Source: Glossina fuscipes (Eukaryota > Arthropoda > Insecta > Diptera > Glossinidae). Taken from it: DNA of 64,000 nucleotides. Positions within the stretch are counted from its first letter, which is position 1, and every line of letters starts with the position of its first letter. Location of the stretch: assembly GCF_014805625.2 (NCBI RefSeq), contig NW_024003416.1, positions 731,948 to 795,947 on the forward strand, written 5' to 3'. The notes beneath the pieces are model-generated. The model saw only the letters and a program-made list of their open reading frames with translations. It was not told the DNA's origin and made no database searches. The position numbers and the translations under genes were made by a program. Below, piece after piece: positions 1 through 10,600 of the stretch.

Positions 1-3000
1 AAAGTTATGTTCATCTTTGTTCGGTTCGATTCTAGCTAATGCATAAATATTACGAAGCACTTAGTCGTTTATAAACACATCAGTTAGCTGCTTGAGATAA
101 TTTTTCCACCGATCTCCGACATTGGCATAAGAAATATTCCACCAAATTTTAAATTACTGTTTACTACAAAATATTATTTACAGTTATTTACTCTTCAAGA
201 TGTGGTTAAGGGTTAATCAGGCCTATTGCCAATATTGTCAACCAGCACCTGTGAACTATTTCTAACGGGATCATAAATGTAAAACATTTAACAAAATGGG
301 ATATTTCATTTCGATGGTCTATAACCAACTTAAACCTGACAATGCAAATGTGTTTTGAGAAATACGCACAAAAATTGTGCTGTATATTTAGGCGTAAACC
401 ATATTTTTTATCATAGTGTTTGTAACCTCGTATCAAATTTGGTATTCCATATTAATACTAAAAAAAAAGTCTTAACTATCAATTTCGTTACAAAGTAAGA
501 TTGGTAAGCAACGACAATCACAAAGAAAAAGTGCCTCGTGAAGACTCTGTTATGTTGCTCAGAATACGGCCGTAACTCTCGGTAGTTTTATGAATAGAAT
601 CATTTTTGGCAGTTCGCCAAAATGATTCATACATCTGCCACGAATAATATTTGATGTCCAATAGCGAATCCATCAGATAGTTTGAAAGATGTTTTCTTTG
701 AAAGCCCTTATACGTTATCATTAACTGTCTTTATTTAAAAAGGTCGTGAATTACCCCCTTTAAACAAGGATTTGAACAGCCAAACGAACTAAGACTCTTG
801 CGAAACCGGCACGTTTAAAAGTTATTATAGTATAATTTATTTTTAGTTGAAATAAACCAATACTGTGTTGCCAGGATCTTGTTCTATTATCAAAATGTAT
901 GTTGTTAATGCATTAGACTTCATGTGGTTGTGTGGCCATTTGCGTGTTGCAAATCATTCGGTTAGGCTAACTCTATTTTGATCTTTTATGTTCGATATAA
1001 GCGCATTGTATGACCAGAGCAAGTATGTTTGTCTACCTATTGTAACAAAAGGGCTTTTTTTTGTATGTGCCTTTATATAAATGTGGATTATTCATATCAT
1101 ATCAATCTATCTATATATCTATATATATATACAGTACAGTTCACCGTAAGCTTCTAAAATTTTGTAACTCAGGAGAAAAGAACACAAAATCAATCTTACT
1201 CTACGTTTAAAAATGCGTATATATTTGATATCAAGACTTTCTTTCATTCATTATTGAGAAAATGCCTTTGGAATTTAATTCTATTTTTATCGATTTTCTT
1301 CGTATTATGTTCTGAACATTTTTTACTTCAATATTGTTTCCTTAAGGTTTTTTTCTAAGAAGGCTCAGTCAGTTTTGTTTTTTTCTAGAAATTAATACAA
1401 CATCAATTTAGTTGTTAGTCAGCCGGGAAAAAATTGATTTTGATATTTCTGCATGAGTGCAACTTATGCTGTGTCAATATGCGTACTCGTGTGTGCTGTG
1501 TGGAAATATTTTAGTCGACATAAAACGAAAACGTTTGCGAGAGGGGAGGGGTTCCGATTCATAGATACACCTAACATCGCGATTATGAAAAATAACAAAT
1601 AAAATAGTTATGTTTGGCTTGGTGTCAGTCCTGAATAATCACATCAGGGAAAAACTATAAATCGCAAAGACTTTCGTTAATTATTGCTTTGTCGACAGGT
1701 TGATCGAAATTATTGTCATTCTTAGTTTTTGAAGAATTCTAACAAATACCAAAGATAAAGGTCACACATAGTTAAACTTGCTTGCTGACCTACTCCAAAA
1801 ATATACTTATCAGCTTTTAGTTATTTATCTTAACTCTTACAACGTAATAAGTGAAGCACAGACAAAAGTTATACTGGCGACTGTGACTAAATTGGCTCAG
1901 CGTCTTACGCTGATAATACATATTTTTATATATATATCAATATTCAGACGCTAATTTTTAGGCTTAACAACTGGCAAGCAAAAAAATTAAAAACATGAAG
2001 ACCTATCAAGTCTAGATTTATCTTCGGCACTTTCGTGATTTTAGGAACAAAACCTGCCCAAATGGTCAAACAACTGACTTTCTTATTAAAATTGTCGACA
2101 ATAGCCAAATGACAATAAAATTAAGATGGGGATAATTTTATTTCATGCGTACATACACTCGCTTAACTATGCGTCTCTTTAAGGCATGAAATTGTTAGGC
2201 AACCAACCAAGAAACAAAAAAAACTGTCATTCATATTAAACAATACTGACATTCTTTGAAGAGTGTCACAGCATATTATATGCTTGATTGGGTTTCATGC
2301 CACAAAAACAACAGCTAAACGCAATAGCATCACATATACAACAAAATAACGAATAGTCTTCTAAAGATTGTATTCTACAAAAAAACCAAAACTAAAGGGA
2401 GAGGAACATTTTAAACATGGCTAAACACGGAATCTGTAAGAGTTATGTTAATATCTAAGGAGCTTACTCGTCATTAGATCGCTCTGAAACGAAGGTTTTC
2501 AGCTGAATTATCACAAAATACATAAATATCTATCCTAGATGATTGATCTTATGTGGTTTCAATTCCTTTGAAATTCGACGAGGGAGTTTTGTCCTTAAAT
2601 GTTTGTGTAAAAATTAATTTATAAATATATCTTCTGATCGGTGTTCAAACATTGCTGCTACGCCTTTTCTTCATTCGCTTGCGCAAAATCAAAATGCTTT
2701 CTAGAGTACTTGCAGCTATACTAGGTAGATGGAACGTTTAGTTTTGGCGCCTCGACAACTACGATTAAAGCACATTGTATTCGGGGGCAGAGATCCCAAG
2801 TTTTATATAAATAGAAGCCATAATTACGCTATTTTTCACAAAGTCTTAAAATTGCGCAAACTAAATAAAATGAAAACGGCATTTGCTAAGCATGCAATTG
2901 TCCATATCAAGAAACTCGATAAGGATGATGTCATTCATTTGGATAATGCTCAAACTTAAACCAGTTTTACATTCAGCTATTTCGACGACAAGAATAAAAA

Positions 3001-3448
3001 CGAAAACAGAAGAAGCAGCCACGATTGTATCGATCACATCTGCACCCATAATAACAACATCAAAAATAAGAAAAAACATAGCAACAATGAGGACAAACAA
3101 CTTTGTCATCGTCAATAATAGAAGAAACATCAACTATAGAAAAAACAATAGAAGCACTAATAACAACTACAGAAATGTCAAAACCAGTACACCAATGAAA
3201 AATAATAAAAGAAGCAAGAAAAATAATTACAATATTTATTCTAGATGTGCTATATAACACATCACTCAAAAAGTCTCGGTTGAGACAGATATGTGGCAAC
3301 GCTGTCCAAAGATCTATCTATCAATTTCCAGGTTGCGAGTTTAGTTGCCTCTGTTTTGTAATTTTCAAAACAAAGGATAGAAAATATTTCATGTGTTGAT
3401 CAAAAATTGTTACCTGACAGAAAAAAATACTGTTCAAATTTACCACTA
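1..3448. other. AT-rich stretch without a supported gene
   Basis: No exon or RNA gene can be supported here. The stretch holds poly-A/T runs, a short TATC/TATA run near 1,100-1,130, an inverted repeat at 597-628 and an A-rich patch at 2,980-3,240 that gives Asn/Lys/Thr-rich reading frames. A 76-codon frame at 2,729-2,959 is followed in the same frame, after one stop, by about 50 further codons. I do not recognise it and treat it as unproven. Minus-strand frames near positions 130-20 read like protein but are interrupted and touch the window edge. Confidence 0.5.
597..628. repeat. short inverted repeat (hairpin)
   Basis: Left arm 597-610 (GAATCATTTTTGGC) pairs with right arm 616-628 (GCCAAAATGATTC) with one unpaired T and a 5-base loop. 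It is not followed by a T run and no flanking gene is evident, so no role is assigned. Confidence 0.6.
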
Positions 3449-4208
3449 CACTATGGTTCTATATACCACTTTTCTTGGCCAAAGGTATTAAAAATTAAAA
3501 GAACACTGTTTTTTCAGTACAATTTAAAATTTTGATATCTTTTTTGTATTCCTTCAAGAAAGAAAGCAAATTAAGCGCAAAAATATTTATATTTGGAATT
3601 TTGAATATTATACACATTTTTGCGTACGTATTAAATGTTTATTAAGGTTCAATTTAAATTCAATTCATCATCAAGAATTGCTCAATTTTGTACACAGCAG
3701 TAGCCTTGTCTTAAATCGTAAATCGATGTAAACATTTTCAAAAACTAAACACTTCAAACTAATTATGGTTTTTGATTTCTAGCTTAACAGTCTTAAACAA
3801 AACTTTTAAATCTTAGAAAACTTATCATATAAAATAAATTCGAAAAATTTATATGGCTTCTGTAAAAAGTGTTTTTTTTTTGTAGCGTTAACATTTTGTA
3901 TATTTTGTATCACATAATTGATGTAGTTCCCATCACCTTTCATGATCAACTTTTTTTTCGCGCGCTTTGTTTCCAGTTAGACCAAACAATTGGAAAATAT
4001 ACTATAAAACGACGAACGCAATTCTAACTACAAATGCAACAAATAGTTTCAAATTCGACGACTTCTTATGTAATTGTAAATTATTACGACAAAAAAAACG
4101 TTTTTTGTTGTCTTGGATTATCCGCTATCAGATTTCAATAATAAGAGTAGAGTCGAATGTCTAAAAATTTGCTTTTCGCCAAGAAAAGTGTCGTGTAGGA
4201 CCATAGTG
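3449..4208. mobile_element. non-autonomous TIR element (MITE-like)
   Basis: The ends are inverted copies of each other. The left end at 3,449-3,483 reads CACTATGGTTCTA, then ACTTTTCTTGGC; the reverse complement of 4,174-4,208 reads CACTATGGTCCTA, then ACTTTTCTTGGC, with only scattered differences over about 35 bases. The left flank is TA; the right flank is CA, compatible with a decayed TA duplication of Tc1/mariner type. The interior carries no frame resembling a transposase; a 65-codon plus-strand frame at 3,967-4,164 is unrecognised. Length is about 760 bp. The inverted ends are seen directly; membership of the Tc1/mariner group is inference from the possible TA target. Confidence 0.65.
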
Positions 4209-4230
4209 CATTCGCTTAAAAAGTGTTACA

Positions 4231-4720
4231 GCAACTCTTCACTGTCGAAACCAACAATTTATTGATGGTTTGCTAATTTTGAACAAGTCCTAAGGACTTC
4301 GATAACACTGCACGTTCTCGTCGTCCGAATTCGGCAGTGGTTCCAGAAAACGTAATTATCGTAAAATTATTTAAGAACAACGAAAAGTGAAGTTGTCTGA
4401 GCTGGCATCCTAAACATATCAAAAGGCAACTCATCCACCATTTGGCATGATCTATTGTCTATCCCAAGAGAATGTAGCGTTGGCTCACCTTTGACAACAA
4501 TGTATTCATGATTTAAAGTGCTGTTTGGCACTACTTCGGCAATATAAAAAACATTTTTTCATGCATTACGTGACAATGGATTAAACGTGGATTAGTTACT
4601 ACTCCCCAGAGACAAATCAGCAGCCATCCGACTGTAAGCGAATGTTCGGAATGTTCATGATACATGATATGTATGATAGGAAGTTGCGTAAATAATTCGG
4701 AAATGTCGGTCTGTGTCAAG
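4231..4720 (+). pseudogene. mariner-family transposase relic (copy 1)
   Basis: Broken frames keep pieces of a mariner transposase in the right order. First comes a region corresponding to the helix-turn-helix and linker (around 4,250-4,420, with an RRPNSAVVPENV-like stretch). Near 4,570-4,720 comes a piece matching the start of the catalytic domain, reading TWISYYSPETNQQPSD, which corresponds to the family's TWIHxYxPET segment just after the first catalytic Asp. Stops and frameshifts are frequent, and the C-terminal half with the remaining catalytic residues is not visible. It starts 23 bp right of the inverted-repeat element. A nucleotide-level relative lies at 62.2-62.5 kb. Dead copy. Confidence 0.7.
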
Positions 4721-4859
4721 ACTTTTTCCCAAATAAAAAAAAAAAATTTGCTCATTTGCTATGTAAATGCTTGAAAAGTGCGGGACAAAATCGACGAATT
4801 CTGACAAGGTTTTCAAAACCCTATGTTGCACCATATTTGTACTTCTGAAATTTGGTCGT

Positions 4860-6650
4860 TTCGTGATTATTTTGATGGTTTATTTAATCAGAGAAAGTCA
4901 TTTGTTTGCGTCATGGCACTGGTGTTATCGCATATATTAAACTTATGGTAGGATAATTGAGTACATATTCATTGATCTAAAAAGAGATTTTGATAGTCTT
5001 AATAGTAGTAATGACATTACTGAGAGTAGGCTTACAGATGCGTTGGGATTGTACGAATTAACGTTTGTTAATTCTATAACGCCAACACATTTCTCTGTCA
5101 ATTTTGCTACTGTGCTTGATTTATTTCTGTTTAACATTCAATGTGATGTATGAACAGTTAGGTTTACCGAATTTTTCTGAACAAGCTCTGATGTTCATGA
5201 CATACATTTTTCAGTTGCTTGTGTCCAATAGGCGTTAGTGAGTTCAAAAATATCAATTACAATAGATTTGAAGCAGCAAGTAATGTAAATTCAACACTTT
5301 GCAATTGATGCACACATGCCCATTAGCTCATATAATATATTCTCCACATTTGGTTCAATTACCATATCAACTTAATCACAGTTAGAAGCAAGGGTTTAGA
5401 AAGTTTAGAGGCGCTTTCGAAGTAACGCCTTCTATGATCATTTTAAAGTTGCACGTCGGAGAGTGTCGTACACATTCAGCCGTAAAGATTAATTTTTGTG
5501 GCTGTAAATTTCGTTTCTATCTTACCGCCTTGTAAAACTCTCTAAGCATCCCCAAAAGGCATGCATCTTCCCATTTGTTAATGAACTGGAAGTGTTCGAC
5601 GTTATGTTACCATTAACATTACAATGTCAAAGCCATTGATCCTAAATTTATAAAGATAATGCACCCAAAAATTCTTAACCCTGTCACTTACATCTTTATT
5701 GAAATTAACATGCGATTTCCTTGCTTGTTAAAAATTAGCGAAAGTTAATGAAGCATATGGATCCGTTGCTGTTTTACTTTTTCTAACTAAAGCCTTCGAA
5801 TGACTATTACATAATCAATTCGCTGGATATCTGGTTCAAAGTAGACCAAAATGAGGCATTATTTCTGGTGCTGTTAGACCATCATTATTCATTCGACTCG
5901 CTTGTCCCGCTTACAGTATAAATTAAAATACAGACATTATTCAGTTTTGTCCCCTTCAGGGGTAACCTTATACTATCATATCTTTTAAGCATGTATCAAT
6001 GTGTGTATGCCAACGATGGTTCCTCGTACAGCTTTGTGTGAAAAGCGACAAGCACCGCAGAAAACGTTATTATTGTCATTATACATTAACGGCTTCCCAA
6101 ACTGTTTAATGTGGGTAGCATGTATAACTAGATTTCAATTGCCAGTTGAATAGTATTGACACCAGTTCTACAAAATAAACAATGACATTATTGTCAAGTT
6201 AGATGGGCCTGATGTTGGGAAACAGCAGACACGGTAAAAGAACTGGAAATAATCTTCAGCAGATTTTTATTTTGATCCAACCATATTAAGAGAACAATAA
6301 GCAAAGTATATGAAATATTTAAAGTCATGTGGCTCACACACTAGCTTATTCGGTCACATAGTAGGACAAAAAGGATCTAATCGCAGTGCTTCATTATAGA
6401 TACGAGCTGTAAAAGAATTGCAACTACGCATCCAAACAAGGGCTCGTAAAAATCGGAGACAATATTGCTCGTTACATGTATTGCTTAAAAGAAACGAAGG
6501 AGTTGATATCCAAGTCAATCGGTTACTTAATGTGTCTTTTGCCGATTTATTAAAATGTAGAACACGGTTGCTTATAACCAATAGTAGAAAAATCGGAATT
6601 TCTGCAGAAATTGTGGGGGAATGCTTGAGGAATATAAAGCAGCGGTAGTT
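4860..6650 (+). pseudogene. decayed non-LTR retrotransposon (LINE 1): endonuclease and RT
   Basis: Three segments of a Jockey/CR1-like ORF2 occur in order on the plus strand. At about 4,900-5,200 the AP-endonuclease domain is seen: an RHGTGVIAYIK-like block, then LYELTFVNS, PTHF and LDLFL, as in the C-terminal half of LINE endonucleases. At about 5,750-6,020 the reverse transcriptase is seen: a TKAFE block matching the usual SKAFD, and YAND where the catalytic YADD should be, so the second Asp-pair is damaged. At 6,480-6,600 the post-RT domain reads NRLLNVSFADLLKCRT, a recognisable C-terminal LINE segment, ending in TAG near 6,648. Stops and frameshifts separate all parts, and the 5' end with ORF1 is missing. 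The exact clade is not settled. Confidence 0.7.
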
Positions 6651-6750
6651 TTAAGTTAAAGTTGAACCGATAGCCTGTGTTGCTCAATTTTTTTTTTTTT
6701 TAATCGACGAATTTATTTCATTAGTCTAAAATAGTAATAATAAGTTAAGT
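6651..6750 (+). repeat. 3' UTR and (TAA)-type tail of LINE 1
   Basis: Directly after the last LINE codon comes CCGATAGCCT, a T-rich run, GAATTTATTTCATTAGTC and then AATAATAAG. Similar strings occur at 44,525-44,635, 52,893-52,950 and 57,746-57,835, so this is a dispersed 3' end. A simple TAA-like tail is typical of target-primed LINE insertions; that is family knowledge. Confidence 0.65.
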
Positions 6751-7325
6751 TTTGTGTTAAGTTTAGTTTAATTTTTATGTTAGCTTTATTTAGCACTTTG
6801 CTTGCTTTATTAATTTCACATAGAGAATCTAATAAGGAGAAAATACGGAGTCAATATCAGACTCCAAACTGAAAGCTTTGCTTTTTAAAGGTCATAGTTT
6901 GGAAAGATGGAAAAAGGTAAAATTTTTTGATAACTCGTGTACTCATATTGCTAAATGTGCAACTTAGTCTAACGACCGTGATAAGATAACTATGAAATCA
7001 CGCTTGGCTTCCTAGGCAATGTTTTGAGGATGTCATCGTAATTTAAATCGATCGAAATATAAGAGGATTAATTTTGTTTTATAAATTTTTTGATGCTTAT
7101 TTCCACGCATCACGAGGGCGTGAAATCTGGCAAGAAGCTCCGTATATTTTTATATAACTTTCCCGTGAACTCTATTGATTCATGAGATATTTGGATTTTA
7201 TTTCATCCATTTTAACAAATATATATTTTCCTTTGGCCTAAACGAAAGTAAACGAAAAGAGGTAGTTTTTCGATTGCTTTAAGTATTGGTTTGCAACTCT
7301 CCCATCTCAACGTTAACAAGATTAC

Positions 7326-7374
7326 CTTTGACGACGGCCGGGCCCAAGTAATTTTACTAATTTCGTATCAAGCG
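7326..7374 (-). CDS. candidate micro-exon 4 of a minus-strand spliced gene
   Basis: On the minus strand a pyrimidine-containing acceptor (TGTTTCTTTATGCAG) precedes 49 bases ending CAAAG, followed by the donor GTAATC. Of the three frames only one is open: two bases that complete a split codon, then LDTKLVKLLGPGRRQ, then two bases of the next codon. The required entry phase equals the exit phase of the exon at 15,751-15,560, giving a Ser at the junction (DDE-S-LDTK). The block is clearly richer in G and C than its surroundings. The next coding exon would have to begin with one base completing an AGN codon; I cannot place it, so the gene probably continues to the left of the window. Product not recognised. 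Confidence 0.45.
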
Positions 7375-7499
7375 CTGCATAAAGAAACAATTGTTTTTTA
7401 GTTAACGTATGCATATAAATGGCTCCTTAATATACATCATCTTCCTCTATACATCCATGCAAACATACATATACACACATACCAATAAGTATGTATGTA

Positions 7500-7502
7500 G
7501 GT

Positions 7503-7541
<39 letters not shown>

Positions 7542-7680
7542 TACAGGTATATATAAGGTTTATGTATATGTATATATATATATAGGTATATATAAGGTAT
7601 ATATATATATATGTGTATAGGTATATATAATATATATATACTTTATATATATACCTATATATACCCATATATATATATTT
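7500..7680. repeat. TA-rich microsatellite
   Basis: Long runs of TA interspersed with GGTATATATAAGG-type variants on one side and CCTATATATACC-type on the other. The 73-residue Tyr/Ile-rich reading frame across it is an artefact of the repeat. Confidence 0.9.
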
Positions 7681-7699
7681 TTATAATATTTGTCTTTTA

Positions 7700-10600
7700 G
7701 AGCAAATTATTTTGAAATCCGATTTGGATTCGAATATTTATAATAACGTATATAACTTGACCGCAATTGGCTCAACAGGAGGGTTACAATTACGCATCTG
7801 CGGAAGGAGGCGATCGTACACAATGCGTGTGCAAAGATGTAAACACAGATTTAAGTAAGAGAAACGAAAAGGTAAGGATTTGCGAAGAATTTATGTTAAC
7901 AATTTGTCAACCGAACGAAGCACTACCAAATTAAAAAATAAAGTACTAAGTAAAGGTACATGTAATAGTTTATGTTTGCATATATATATGTAGATTGAAG
8001 CAAAAACACATGCTTGACTACCTTAGTTTGCATTTACTTCGAGTTGTGAGTGATTATATAATTACATTGTTAATGAAAAGCATGCGAATTTTTCGCAAAA
8101 ATTTAGACAAAAAGGCAAACCAATTCCCTGCTGTTCGTGCTTGTATATTTCACATGTATAAAGGAAATCCAATTGCTAACACAATAGAAATTTACAAATT
8201 GCATACAATTTTTCTTTGTAACGAAGAGACGGATAGAAGGGCAAAGGACCAGAAAGAGGGGCATTTAGAAAAGAAAAATGTTCTATCGCAATAATTTACG
8301 TTCGTCACTCTGGAGAGAAACGATCGAACGGACTGTAACACATGCCAATTTTTTTTATTTAACACAGGACACAAAGTCCTGTGATCTGGGACGATTGTAA
8401 ATAAAAACGGTATTACACAAAACTACCCGCTGTTGTGTTGCAATTACTTAAAAATCCATTATTGTTTTGTTTAGAACTAGCCACTCTCAGCAGAAATTCT
8501 TCTGTTCTCTTTTTTTTGTCTTTTTTCATTACATTTACAGGGCTTAATATTTGAATGAGTTTCGCACTTAATTTTTTTAGCTCTACATCAGTATATTCCA
8601 CTGCTGTTTAAGGATGCTATACAAATTTCCCAAATTGACATTTAAATGAAATTTCCATTAAAATTTTGAACAGAGACTAAAGAAAAATACGTCGAGATGT
8701 GTATACGCATAATGGAGTAGTGCCATTTAAAGTACTAAATGTTTTCTGATAAATCATAATAACAATATTACTCTCTTATTACTTTTAAAAACTATCATTC
8801 GAACATCTGAAATACTTTTGCAAAGAGTTTTAGGAATTTTGAAGAATATTATTAAGTGATGGTTTATTAATACTCTAATGTAATCAAAAATCAAGTAAAG
8901 TATTGTATAACAGAAATATTCTTGATTATAAAATATGTTATGCAAACTAGGTGTGAACTATTTAAACTTAACGGCACTAGGATTAACTACAAGGGGGTCA
9001 AGAATGTTTCTGGTATAAACCATCGTACAATTATGGTGCATGTATGTACTTTTTCTATGTTTGTCTACACGATTTTTCACTTTGACATTTTCCAGTTGAT
9101 TCATCATCACTTAATTGTGCAGAAACCTACACTCTGTTCGACTTCAAAACTTGTTAACGCTCAATATGAACTCAGTGCTGTGAAATACCAGTCTAAACCC
9201 GTAAAAAAGTTAAATTCATAAAATTTGCTTTCTCCCGTGGACGATTACTTCCGTTATCAACATTTTCACGATAAAACATTTCAAAAAGTTTTTCGCTGCG
9301 TAACTGATTGCAAATACGTGTGTGCGATTATAGGTATCAGCTGGTTCATTAAGTAGGTTACCCAGATGGTTTATAGTTACGATTTGCATTGTCGTGGATA
9401 ACAGCCAGCTGCGCTTGTCCCTTTTAAAATTCACAGAGCTATCTCCAACCGTTACAAATACGTTAAGTAATTTCTACCATGTCATATATCTTAAATTAAC
9501 CATGAAGCTTTTTGCTCAATTTTATTGCAAGCATTCCATGCACATTTTTAAATATAAATCTCAAAATATAAATAAAAGCGCACACTTGCCTTTTATAGTC
9601 CAAGTCCATGGAAGCAGATTATTGGAAAATTGGTTTTCCTGCTCGAAATCAGATGTTAGCACATTTCTACTACCAAAAAAAAATTTGGCTTATGGCTTAA
9701 AATAAATATTGAAGTAATATTGTATAACCATTTAAAGATTGGAGCAGCAATTGGACAACTTATTTGCTTACAATTGTGTCGGGTAGAGACCCGCCTCGAG
9801 GTGAATAAAATTTCCTCACATCATCGGCAATAAAAAAATATTTTGAATTCTTGTGTTGCAATGCACTCATAGTTAATGGTGTAAGCTTTAGCGCAATAGA
9901 AAGTCGTAATGATATTTTTAGAATCTAGAGTATCGATTAGCATCAATCTAGCGGAAACCGACAAACAGAAAAGAAACAAGTAGATAGGGTAAAACTCTGA
10001 CAACATGCACAAGATATCAAAAATATTTTAAAAATATTAGATATATTCAATTTGAATCATAAATTTATTTAATTTAAAAAATTTGATTCAGACAACATTT
10101 TCTCTTTATCGCCTTACTGTTCCTACCTTAGAGTTGTGTCTATGCTCCAAGGTAACCAGATGAAGATGATTGATAATTGAACGGCGCTAAAACATGATTA
10201 CAAAAATTTAACGTACATAAGAAATGGAACTATAGATAAAAATAAAATCATGATTATGTTATATATAATGCCAAAAATAATTTTTATTAAACGTAATAAC
10301 ACCACTCATTATTCTTGATATTTCTTAACCCTTAAAAATGATCAGAAAACACTAAATTTGTTGCGGGCTCACTGCTTCGGGCTCACTGCTGACCCCGAAC
10401 ACCAACCCCACACACTTAAGACACTAAAATGATTACGAAAAATTTTAGAGACATTGCAAGATATACAATGCATGCTAACGTTATGAACAAGTAATATGAA
10501 ATATTGAATCAATATATAAACAAAATTCAAGGCCAAAATATCAATTCCATGCTATCCTTATAGTAATTTAAAAATTTTTCGCAAACTTCCATATTTATAC

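Noticed and set aside
2729..3257. Coding gene from overlapping frames of 76 to 124 codons
   Set aside because: The downstream part is low-complexity A-rich DNA open in several frames; there is no motif, start context or splice evidence.
7447..7668. 73-codon Tyr/Ile-rich ORF
   Set aside because: Produced by the TA microsatellite.
9394..9705. 103-codon plus-strand ORF
   Set aside because: Composition follows the local AT bias; no motif and no splice context.
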